Shown here: positions 1 through 5,505 of the stretch, in pieces | Numbering within the stretch: the first letter of the stretch is position 1 | How the letters are laid out: every line of letters starts with the position of its first letter | DNA from: Acidobacteriota bacterium | GTDB lineage: Bacteria > Acidobacteriota > Terriglobia > Bryobacterales > JACQDG01 | Direction: 5' to 3' | Length of the DNA: 6,014 nt | Assembly: GCA_016201195.1 (NCBI GenBank) | Contig: JACQDI010000429.1 | Span: 1 to 6,014 of the forward strand | Notes under the pieces: generated by a model | Told to the model about the DNA's origin: nothing | What the model saw: the letters and a program-made list of their open reading frames with translations, nothing else | The model's database searches: none | Made by a program: the position numbers and the translations under genes

Positions 1-1
1 A

Positions 2-781
2 GAGCGGTTCTATCGTTGCGAGTATTATAAAGATGCATCGGAGTACGCGGACTGCCTGAAGGCTCAGACGGCCGCCACCGGTGGAGACCACGACGAGCGC
101 GTGCGGCTGGTCTCCCGGCTGGCCCGCCGCGCCTCGGGCCGGGTGCTGGATGTCGGGTGCGCGGCCGGAGGCCTGCTGGCGGCCTTCCGACGCGCCGGCT
201 GGCAGTGCTGCGGCGTCGAGCCCGCGCAGGATCTGGCCGCTCACGCCCGCCAGGCCGTCGGTTGCGCGATCCACCAGGGCGCCCTGGAAACCGTGGCCCT
301 GCCCGAGGAGTCTTTTGACGCAGTGACGGCCTTGCACGTGCTCGAACACACCTCCGATCCGCTGAGCTTCCTGGAACGCTGCCGCCGGCTGCTGAAGAAG
401 GACGGTGTGCTGCTGGTGGAGGTGCCCGACTTCGGTTCCCGCGCCGCCCGCCGGCAGCGCGAAGCCTGGCGGCCGCTCTATCCTGACACCCACCTGTATC
501 ATTTCACGCGCCAGACCCTGTCCCGGATGTTGCGCCAGGCGGGGTTCACGACGGTGCGATTCCGCAGCTACGGCGGTCTTGGCGCCTTGGCCCCGGCCCC
601 CGGCGACGCCGCCGGCCCAATCGCGGCCCCCCCCGCTTCGGACCGTCTCAAGCAAAGGATCTTCCAGGCCCGGCTGGCCCTATATCGCGTGCCCCATCTC
701 AAACACGCCGTGCGCTACCTTTACTGGCACGTACTGCGCATGAACGACTGTATGGCCATCTGCGCCCTCCGGACCCGGTGA
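2..781 (+). CDS. Class I SAM-dependent methyltransferase, 5' end outside the window
   Basis: The reading frame is open from base 2 to the TGA at 779-781 (259 codons), so the start lies upstream; the internal GTG at 101 would cut off a plausible N-terminal helix and is not the likely start. Counting from base 2, the SAM-binding motif I 'VLDVGCAAGG' is at residues 48-57, the acidic residue ending strand 2 is E73 in 'GVEP', and 'FDAVTALHVLEH' (105-116) is the motif II/post-I region typical of Methyltransf_11/Methyltransf_23 proteins. 'LLKKDGVLLVEVPD' (130-143) and 'HLYHFTRQTLSRMLRQAGF' (164-182) complete the usual fold order. Family knowledge: soluble enzymes that move a methyl group from SAM to a small molecule, sugar or lipid; the substrate cannot be read from the sequence. 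The carbamoyltransferase downstream suggests tailoring of a glycan or natural product (inference). A run of eight C at 627-634 lies inside the gene, but the frame continues sensibly after it. Confidence 0.9.
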   Translation, partial: ERFYRCEYYKDASEYADCLKAQTAATGGDHDERVRLVSRLARRASGRVLDVGCAAGGLLAAFRRAGWQCCGVEPAQDLAAHARQAVGCAIHQGALETVALPEESFDAVTALHVLEHTSDPLSFLERCRRLLKKDGVLLVEVPDFGSRAARRQREAWRPLYPDTHLYHFTRQTLSRMLRQAGFTTVRFRSYGGLGALAPAPGDAAGPIAAPPASDRLKQRIFQARLALYRVPHLKHAVRYLYWHVLRMNDCMAICALRTR

Positions 782-784
782 CGA

Positions 785-815
785 TGGACTACGCCCCCGC
801 TCTCGATGGTAGAAT
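785..815 (+). promoter_or_regulatory. Possible weak sigma70-like promoter before the carbamoyltransferase
   Basis: In the 52-nt gap between methyltransferase and carbamoyltransferase, TAGAAT at 810-815 matches the -10 consensus at 5 of 6 positions. TGGACT at 785-790 matches TTGACA at 4 of 6, but the spacer is 19 nt, longer than ideal. No Shine-Dalgarno sequence precedes the ATG at 834. The gap holds no terminator-like hairpin, so read-through from the methyltransferase is equally possible. Confidence 0.2.
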
Positions 816-833
816 GATGCAATTGGCCTGATC

Positions 834-2663
834 ATGCGGATCCTTGGCCTTTCCGCCTATTATCACGACTCGGCAGCCTGCCTGGTCGAGGAGGGCTGCA
901 TTGTCGCCGCCGCCCAGGAGGAGCGCTTCAGCCGCAAGAAGCATGACCACCGGTTTCCAGCGCATGCCCTCGAGTTCTGCCTGCGCCACGCCGGCATCAG
1001 GGCCTCCGACGTGGACTTGGTTGTCTTCTATGACAAGCCATTGCAGAAGTTCGAGCGCCTGCTGGAGACCTACCTGGACTACGCCCCGGCCGGCCTCCGC
1101 TCCTTCCTCCAGGCCATGCCCCTGTGGCTGCGCGAAAAGCTGTGGATGCGCGAGGAAATTGCGAAACAGTGCGGCTACCACGGAAAGGTCCTGTTCACCG
1201 AGCACCACGAGTCCCACGCCGCAAGCGCCTTCTTCCCCTCGCCCTTCGAGTCGGCCGCCATCCTCACTATCGACGGCGTCGGCGAGTGGGCCACCTCGAG
1301 CTTCGGCTACGGGCGCGGCAACGAGGTTCATCTGCTGGCCGAAACCCACTTCCCCCACTCGCTCGGCCTGCTCTACTCCGCCTTCACCTACTACACCGGG
1401 TTCAAGGTCAATTCCGGCGAATACAAGGTCATGGGCCTGGCCCCCTACGGCCAGCCCCGCTACACGCAGAAGATCCTGAACGAACTGGTCGACGTGCGCG
1501 AGGACGGCTCGCTGCGCCTCAACATGCGCTATTTCAACTACTGTCAGGGCCTGACCATGACCAACGAGGCGTTCGACCGTCTGTTCGGCGGTCCGCCTCG
1601 CGAGGCCGAGTCCAAGCTCACCCAGCGCGAGATGGACCTCGCCCGGTCGCTCCAGGACGTCACCGAGCTGGTCATGATGCGCATGGCCGGCCACGTCCAC
1701 AAGGTCACCGGCGAGCGAAACCTGTGCCTGGCCGGCGGAGTGGCCCTGAACTGCGTGGGCAACGGCCGTATCCTGCGCGAAGGCCCGTTCGAGCGCCTGT
1801 GGATCCAGCCTGCGGCCGGAGACGCCGGCGGGGCCTTGGGCGCCGCGCTCTCCGTATGGTATCAATACTGCAATAATCCCCGCTCCGTCTCCGCCGTCTG
1901 CGGCGAGCACTCCGACGGCATGTCCGGCTCCTACCTGGGGCCGGAGTTCTCCAACCAGGAGATCCTCGAGTTCCTGGACGGCGCCGGCGCCCGCTACCAA
2001 GAGCTGAGCCCCCGCGGGTTGCCCGACCGGGTGGCCGCCCTGCTCGCCGATGAGAAGGTCGTGGGCTGGTTCCAGGGCCGCATGGAGTTCGGCCCCCGCG
2101 CTCTGGGCGCCCGCAGCATCCTGGGGGACCCTCGTTCCACACGCATGCAGTCGGTGATGAACCTCAAGATCAAGTTCCGCGAGAGCTTCCGCCCCTTCGC
2201 TCCCTCGGTCATCCGCGAGCGGGTCTCCGACTGGTTCGAGATGGATTGCGACTCGCCTTACATGCTGCTGGTCGCCCCTGTCCGCGAGGACCGCCGCATC
2301 CCCATGACCGAGGAGCAGCAGAACCTGTTCGGCATCGACAAGCTCAACGTCCCGCGCTCCACCATCCCCGCCGTCACCCACGTCGATTATTCGGCGCGCG
2401 TTCAGACCGTGCGCCGCGAGGAGAGCCCGCTCTACTACGACTTGCTGCGCGCCTTCGAGCGCCTCACCGGCTGCCCGGTGGTGGTGAACACCTCCTTCAA
2501 CGTGCGCGGCGAGCCGATCGTGTGCGCCCCCGAGCACGCCTACACCTGCTTCATGCGCACCGAGATGGACTACCTGGTCATGGGCGATTTTCTCCTGGAC
2601 AAGCGCGAGCAGGGCGAGTTCGTCGAGTCCAAGGCCTGGCAGGAGGAGTTCCAGCTTGACTAG
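834..2663 (+). CDS. O-carbamoyltransferase, NodU/CmcH/TobZ family
   Basis: A complete 609-aa protein, the usual length for this family. Family knowledge: these cytoplasmic enzymes make carbamoyl-adenylate from carbamoyl phosphate and ATP and pass the carbamoyl group to a hydroxyl of a sugar or natural product. The N-terminal Kae1/YrdC-like domain spans about residues 1-345: 'YYHDSAACL' (9-17), the H-x3-H metal pair H124/H128 in 'HHESHAASAF', D147 in 'LTIDGVGEW', 'SGEYKVMGLAPYG' (194-206), 'AGGVALNCVGNG' (300-311) and D330 in 'GDAGGALGAA'. H124, H128, D147 and D330 match in spacing the metal ligands I recall for TobZ. The C-terminal Carbam_trans_C domain (about 395-585) carries 'GRMEFGPRALGARSILGDPR' (415-434) and 'VNTSFNVRGEP' (551-561). 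All key motifs are present, so it should be active. The ATG at 834 is the only ATG after the in-frame TAG at 810-812, and the protein begins at the conserved 'MRILGLSAYYHDSA'. The acceptor is unknown; the neighbours suggest a surface glycan. Confidence 0.96.
   Translation: MRILGLSAYYHDSAACLVEEGCIVAAAQEERFSRKKHDHRFPAHALEFCLRHAGIRASDVDLVVFYDKPLQKFERLLETYLDYAPAGLRSFLQAMPLWLREKLWMREEIAKQCGYHGKVLFTEHHESHAASAFFPSPFESAAILTIDGVGEWATSSFGYGRGNEVHLLAETHFPHSLGLLYSAFTYYTGFKVNSGEYKVMGLAPYGQPRYTQKILNELVDVREDGSLRLNMRYFNYCQGLTMTNEAFDRLFGGPPREAESKLTQREMDLARSLQDVTELVMMRMAGHVHKVTGERNLCLAGGVALNCVGNGRILREGPFERLWIQPAAGDAGGALGAALSVWYQYCNNPRSVSAVCGEHSDGMSGSYLGPEFSNQEILEFLDGAGARYQELSPRGLPDRVAALLADEKVVGWFQGRMEFGPRALGARSILGDPRSTRMQSVMNLKIKFRESFRPFAPSVIRERVSDWFEMDCDSPYMLLVAPVREDRRIPMTEEQQNLFGIDKLNVPRSTIPAVTHVDYSARVQTVRREESPLYYDLLRAFERLTGCPVVVNTSFNVRGEPIVCAPEHAYTCFMRTEMDYLVMGDFLLDKREQGEFVESKAWQEEFQLD
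2641..2648 (+). promoter_or_regulatory. Shine-Dalgarno AGGAGGAG inside the carbamoyltransferase 3' end
   Basis: AGGAGGAG lies 7 nt before the TTG at 2656, an ideal distance, and is what favours that start for the next gene. The same bases encode W-Q-E-E near the carbamoyltransferase C-terminus, so the match could be a by-product of coding. Confidence 0.35.
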
Positions 2664-3636
2664 GTTGCCGGTATTTGGCCGATGCTCGGACAGTTCAAGC
2701 CGTTACGAAAATGCTATTGCTGAATGGCTGAGTTCCGATCTCTCGGCCCGGGTAATGGCTCGCAATCTGATGCATGATCACACCGTGAGCGAAGCCAGAC
2801 AGCGGGTCTTCGAACAGTTCATTCCCTCGCCATGCACGGGCCGCGAGCTTCGCCGCGCGATTGTGGAATATTTCTACAAGAGGGTTTTCACGTCGCCCAC
2901 TCCTGACTTCTTGGACCCGAATCTTAACGAGCGAAACTGGGCCCTCGGTATTGATCCTGAGTGCCCGCTCTTTCGACTCCTGGACGTTACTAGCTTCGTC
3001 ATGCTTTTTCAGTGGGCCCACTATGCGGGACGCAAGCCATTTGACAGCTTCCCGGTAATGGCGTACTTGACGGTCCAGAGTTGGCTGGACGAACAACTCG
3101 CGGGAGGGTCAGAGAGCAAGGAGCAATTCGTAAAAGCGTTTCTCGATGCGCTAAATGCCTACCCTGGCGACACCCGGCCGGTTCGGGTGACTACCTGGGA
3201 CGCGTTCGCCCCATTTCTCGGCCAAGGACCGGACCGATGGTTCGAAGTTTGGGGAGTACCTAAATGGAGCTTTCCCCGGTGGCTAATAGTTTTGAGATAC
3301 AAAGCCTCGGAGGCGGGGACTTTAGTCAGGCCTACGCAACTGGATATGGGCTGGAATCCCTATTACTTTCCGCCACCGCCCCAGGCTTCAGTCGACGCAG
3401 GTGGTTACGCGATGGCCCTTCGATCATCGCCTTACTCAACGAGGCTACTGCCCATGTTCATCCATCGGCAGATTGATCACAGCATGGAGCACTGGACTGC
3501 TGCGGACCGCCTATGCGACCGCGTAATCCGCGTGGAGCCGGATCTGGATCTGGCGGCAGCCCGACACGCTCACCGTCAGCTCTTAGCAGAGGAATACGGC
3601 TCGGATGTATACGCCTGGATGCCCGAATGCTCGTGA
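2656..3636 (+). CDS. Gene A: unknown protein, first of the inserted block
   Basis: I do not recognise this 326-aa protein. The TTG start at 2656 has a strong Shine-Dalgarno sequence and overlaps the carbamoyltransferase stop by 8 nt. A second TTG is at 2665; the first ATG is at 2755 (residue 34), without a ribosome site and after residues that already look coding, so the start is uncertain by up to 33 residues. The protein is soluble, rich in aromatic residues, and has no signal peptide. Residues 62-165 look helical. Residues 176-240 look like a compact domain with 'WFEVWGVPKWSFPRWLIVLRY' split over 195-215 and 'RPTQLDMGWNPYYFPPPP' at 225-242. An 'FIHRQIDHSMEHW' stretch (268-280) precedes a charged helical C-terminus. 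No nucleotide-binding, nuclease or transposase motif was seen. Three 60-base blocks (2701-2820, 2881-2940) give 96/180 G+C, about 53%, against 70% in the carbamoyltransferase, which suggests a different origin. Confidence refers to it being a real gene. Confidence 0.72.
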   Translation: MTRLPVFGRCSDSSSRYENAIAEWLSSDLSARVMARNLMHDHTVSEARQRVFEQFIPSPCTGRELRRAIVEYFYKRVFTSPTPDFLDPNLNERNWALGIDPECPLFRLLDVTSFVMLFQWAHYAGRKPFDSFPVMAYLTVQSWLDEQLAGGSESKEQFVKAFLDALNAYPGDTRPVRVTTWDAFAPFLGQGPDRWFEVWGVPKWSFPRWLIVLRYKASEAGTLVRPTQLDMGWNPYYFPPPPQASVDAGGYAMALRSSPYSTRLLPMFIHRQIDHSMEHWTAADRLCDRVIRVEPDLDLAAARHAHRQLLAEEYGSDVYAWMPECS

Positions 3637-3678
3637 AAAAGCTACCTTTTCGGACCGATTGATTTACAATACTTGTAG
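3637..3678 (+). promoter_or_regulatory. Short gap with possible -10 box (TACAAT) before gene B
   Basis: TACAAT at 3665-3670 matches TATAAT at 5 of 6 positions and lies 8 nt before the ATG at 3679, the distance expected for a leaderless transcript. There is no convincing -35 box and no Shine-Dalgarno sequence before 3679. GAAAA/TTTTC at 3635-3651 could pair, but the stem is all A/T apart from one base pair and would not be stable. Confidence 0.22.
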
Positions 3679-4308
3679 ATGATGGGACTCGAATCCACTA
3701 ACGGCGGCTCGACGGCAATGGAGTTGCGGTCCTGGCTCGAAGGGCACGACTGGCAGCCAGGCCGCTTGATTGACTGGATGCAGGGATACGAACTGCCCAC
3801 TTCCCCGTTTGAGGACCAGCCCTACCTGCTCTTTCTTCAGTCCCTCCCAGGCGGCGCCGAGCGCACCAAACTGGCTCGCGAGCTGGCCAGGAGGGTCGGC
3901 AAGGTTCTGGCTGCCCCACCCGACGAGCAGCCACGCGCCGACCGGCCGAACCAGGTTCTTTACAATCTGTTCATGCTTGCCGGAAACCTGTGATGCCCCG
4001 ACGAGCTCGCCTGGCCCCTTCAGCGGGTGCTGGCCCGAGGGGAATTGACCGGAGACTGGCTGGGCGTCGACCTCCGCGAGTGCTTACGGGCTGCGGTGCA
4101 GGCGAATCGGCCAGAGTATCCTTTCGAACCTGCTGAACGCCAGGAACCCGACTGCGACCCGAGCGCCTGGCGGGGTGTGTTCGCACTCCAGCATCGGCGC
4201 AAGGTGTTGTTCTCCGTACCTGTGCAGCTTAGAACTTCGGAATTGCCTCGCCGCAAGCCGCACACCGGCATCAACCTGCGGAGACTAGACCGGGAAGAGG
4301 ATGACTGA
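3679..4308 (+). pseudogene. Gene B: unknown helical protein split by one in-frame TGA
   Basis: One frame runs from the ATG at 3679 to the TGA at 4306-4308 with a single internal TGA at 3991-3993 (codon 105); both halves would be 104 residues. The text reads through naturally: 'QVLYNLFMLAGNL' (92-104), stop, then 'CPDELAWPLQRVLARGELTG' (106-125) and 'DWLGVDLRECLRAAVQANR' (126-144). This points to a nonsense change, for example CGA to TGA, rather than two genes. The ATG at 3718 ('MELRSWLEGHDWQ') is a likelier start on sequence grounds than 3679 or 3682, though none has a clear ribosome site. The protein looks alpha-helical and soluble; the last 65 residues are more polar. I do not recognise a named family and assign no function. 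The 3' end overlaps gene C by 8 nt, suggesting the two were translated together. Counted blocks give 63-75% G+C, unlike genes A and C. If not read through, only a 104-aa (or 91-aa) N-terminal fragment is made. Confidence 0.7.
3991..3993 (+). other. In-frame TGA interrupting gene B
   Basis: The codon lies between 'LAGNL' and 'CPDEL' in an otherwise open 209-codon frame. A C-to-T transition from CGA (Arg) is the simplest origin. Sequence error, read-through or recoding cannot be excluded from this window alone. Confidence 0.85.
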
Positions 4309-4885
4309 ATCCTGGTACGAGACGGTCGGTGCGGAGACCAGGCTCACCCAGGGTGACCTTGTTGCCGAATGTCCGCTTATGACCTGGAGAGCCACCTTCC
4401 CGGAATTGAAGAAAGAGAAGGAGGTGGAACTTCTCTTGAGTCTCACGGATTTTGCCCAGCAGGACGTGGTGGTCATGACCCAGGCCTGCGATTTGGAGTA
4501 CCAGAAGGTGGACACTGTGGTGCTTTGCCCGCACTACTCGTTGACACAACATCGCGAGATCTGGCAACAAGAGATGTTGAGTCAGAAGCAGAATCCAACC
4601 GCGAAAGCTTGGAAAGGGTACTGTGACGACATCAGGGAAGGCTACATTTGGAACCTTACCATGTTGGACTCCGGACACCTGCTTGACTCGCCAGTCGAGA
4701 TCCAGATCGTTGATTTTCACGAAGTCTATACGGTCCCACGCGAGTTCCTCGAGTCACTGATTCGGCAGCGCCAGAAACCCCGATTACGGTTGCTGCCTCC
4801 CTTTCGCGAGCACCTGTCGCAAGCCTTTGCCCGGTTCTTCATGCGGGTGGGGCTTCCGGTACCGATCCAGGGAACCTGGCAATGA
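4301..4885 (+). CDS. Gene C: conserved accessory protein with TQGDL and TQACDLE motifs, function unknown
   Basis: A 194-aa soluble protein. The ATG at 4301 overlaps the gene B stop by 8 nt, with GGGAAGAGG (4292-4300) directly before it as a close-set ribosome site. Visible features: 'WYETVG' at 5-10, 'RLTQGDLVAECP' at 14-25, a hydrophobic strand leading into 'DVVVMTQACDLEYQKV' (55-70), 'EGYIWNLTMLD' (113-123), 'VDFHEVYTVPREFL' (137-150), and a C-terminal 'REHLSQAFARFFMRVGLP' (169-186). From memory, proteins with a QGD...CP motif, a TQ/SQ-x-CDLE motif and a C-terminal REHLSQ-AFARFF-RVGLP segment recur as hypothetical proteins in scattered bacteria; I cannot name a characterised member. C24 and C63 are in the two most conserved-looking motifs and could bind a metal or be redox active (inference). 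The stop overlaps the SxtJ start as ATGA, so the two are probably translationally coupled. One counted block (4561-4620) is 48% G+C, well below the flanking genes. Confidence 0.82.
   Translation: MTESWYETVGAETRLTQGDLVAECPLMTWRATFPELKKEKEVELLLSLTDFAQQDVVVMTQACDLEYQKVDTVVLCPHYSLTQHREIWQQEMLSQKQNPTAKAWKGYCDDIREGYIWNLTMLDSGHLLDSPVEIQIVDFHEVYTVPREFLESLIRQRQKPRLRLLPPFREHLSQAFARFFMRVGLPVPIQGTWQ
4867..4881 (+). promoter_or_regulatory. Ribosome site for the SxtJ gene inside a small hairpin
   Basis: AGGGA at 4869-4873 is a good Shine-Dalgarno sequence 8 nt before the ATG at 4882. It sits within a perfect 5-bp stem, CCAGG (4867-4871) and CCTGG (4875-4879), with a GAA loop. Ribosomes finishing gene C would open the hairpin, which fits coupling through the ATGA overlap. 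A short stem like this can arise by chance. Confidence 0.35.
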
Positions 4886-5292
4886 GAACCGCGCGAACCG
4901 ACCGCACTGACCCTCGCCAGGCCCGCAAATCCGCTCTCTCTGTCGGCCTGGTGCTCCTCTCCCTCGGCGCTTTCAGCTACTGGCGACATCACCTATTGCG
5001 CGCCGAAATCCTGGGCAGCTTAGGTGGCTTCCTGCTCCTTCTTGGCCTTTTTGCCCCCCGCTGGGCGATCCCCTTCCACGTCGCCTGGATGAAGTTCGCC
5101 GCCGTGCTCGGCTACATCAACAGCCGCATCATCCTCTCCGTCATGTACTATGGAGTGATGACCCCGATCGGCGTTATCATGCGGCTGGGGGGCCGCGATC
5201 CGCTCAAACGCCGCCACCGGGCCTCGGACTCCTGCTGGATCCCCCGCGCCAAGACCAGGCAGGATCGCGACCAGTTCGAAAGGTTGTTTTGA
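4882..5292 (+). CDS. SxtJ-family small membrane protein
   Basis: A 136-aa protein, near the usual family length. The basic N-terminus (about 1-16) is followed by hydrophobic segments at about 18-34, 41-60 and 72-100. Family-like features are 'FLLLLGLFAPRW' (50-61), 'AWMKFAAVLGYINSRIIL' (68-85), 'MTPIGVIMRLGGRDPLKR' (93-110), the cytoplasmic-looking tail 'SCWIPR' (117-122), and the final 'QFERLF'. SxtJ is named after a small protein of unknown function in the saxitoxin cluster; relatives commonly sit next to carbamoyltransferase genes. It has no known catalytic residues, and a role in membrane placement or assistance of the carbamoyltransferase is inference. In this window the expected partner lies 2.2 kb upstream, separated by genes A to C. 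The start is supported by the Shine-Dalgarno sequence and ATGA overlap with gene C; the DUF5989 gene begins 2 nt after its stop. The counted block at 5041-5100 is 65% G+C, like the carbamoyltransferase. Confidence 0.9.
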   Translation: MRTARTDRTDPRQARKSALSVGLVLLSLGAFSYWRHHLLRAEILGSLGGFLLLLGLFAPRWAIPFHVAWMKFAAVLGYINSRIILSVMYYGVMTPIGVIMRLGGRDPLKRRHRASDSCWIPRAKTRQDRDQFERLF

Positions 5293-5294
5293 GC

Positions 5295-5453
5295 ATGACT
5301 GGTCTTTCGCTGATTCACGAATTCTGGCTGTTCCTGCGGCAGAACAAGAAGCTGTGGCTGCTGCCCATCGTGATCGTGCTGTTGTTGCTGGGAGCGCTGC
5401 TGATCTTTGCCCAGGGCTCGGCCTTGGCCCCCTTCATCTATACGATTTTCTAG
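5295..5453 (+). CDS. DUF5989-family 52-aa membrane protein
   Basis: This short gene starts at an ATG 2 nt after the SxtJ-family stop and ends at TAG 5451-5453. GAAAGG at 5278-5283 is a weak, distant ribosome site (11 nt), so translation may depend on coupling. The peptide starts 'MTGLSLIHEFWLFLRQNKK', then has one transmembrane helix (about 21-40, 'LWLLPIVIVLLLLGALLIFA'), then 'GSALAPFIYTIF' at the C-terminus. The order, an amphipathic N-terminus with 'FLRQNKKLWLLP', one helix, and 'SALAPFIYT-F' at the end, is characteristic of the DUF5989 family. Family members typically occur right after an SxtJ-family gene and near a carbamoyltransferase. Function is unknown; a membrane partner of SxtJ is a reasonable inference from the constant gene order. 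Confidence 0.9.
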   Translation: MTGLSLIHEFWLFLRQNKKLWLLPIVIVLLLLGALLIFAQGSALAPFIYTIF

Positions 5454-5466
5454 TGTCCAATCCGGC

Positions 5467-5494
5467 CCACGATCCACGATCCACGTTCCACGAT
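5467..5494. repeat. Four tandem copies of heptamer CCACGAT
   Basis: Copies lie at 5467-5473, 5474-5480, 5481-5487 (CCACGTT, one mismatch) and 5488-5494. They fill half of the 52-nt spacer between the DUF5989 gene and the oxidoreductase. No terminator hairpin with a T run was seen in the spacer. The array could be a protein-binding site or a slippage-prone spacer repeat. Confidence 0.85.
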
Positions 5495-5505
5495 CCTCTC
5501 CGGAA

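Noticed and set aside
789..2537. 582-codon open frame on the - strand opposite the carbamoyltransferase
   Set aside because: It lies entirely opposite a gene with all family motifs intact. The translation is low in complexity (Gly, Ala, Val, Glu and His rich) and follows from high third-position G+C on the + strand.
3635..3651. GAAAA...TTTTC inverted repeat after gene A as a terminator
   Set aside because: The stem is A/T-only apart from one pair and lacks a G/C-rich stem followed by a T run.
3991..4042. Possible selenocysteine recoding of the gene B TGA by a downstream hairpin (CAGC 4021-4024, GGGT loop, GCTG 4029-4032, with CCCC/GGGG outside)
   Set aside because: The hairpin has large internal loops and its loop lies about 31 nt after the TGA, farther than I would expect for a bacterial SECIS. 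Nothing in the protein text suggests a redox active site at this position.
3993..4136. ATG at 3993 overlapping the gene B TGA (TGATG) as a re-start
   Set aside because: The ATG is in another frame and gives a short Arg/Gly/Pro-rich peptide. The meaningful protein text continues in the original frame.
2635..4881. CCTGGCA at 2635-2641 and 4875-4881 as target-site duplication of an insertion
   Set aside because: A 7-base match in C/G-rich coding DNA is expected by chance, it lies inside the carbamoyltransferase coding sequence on the left, and it is not flanked by terminal inverted repeats.
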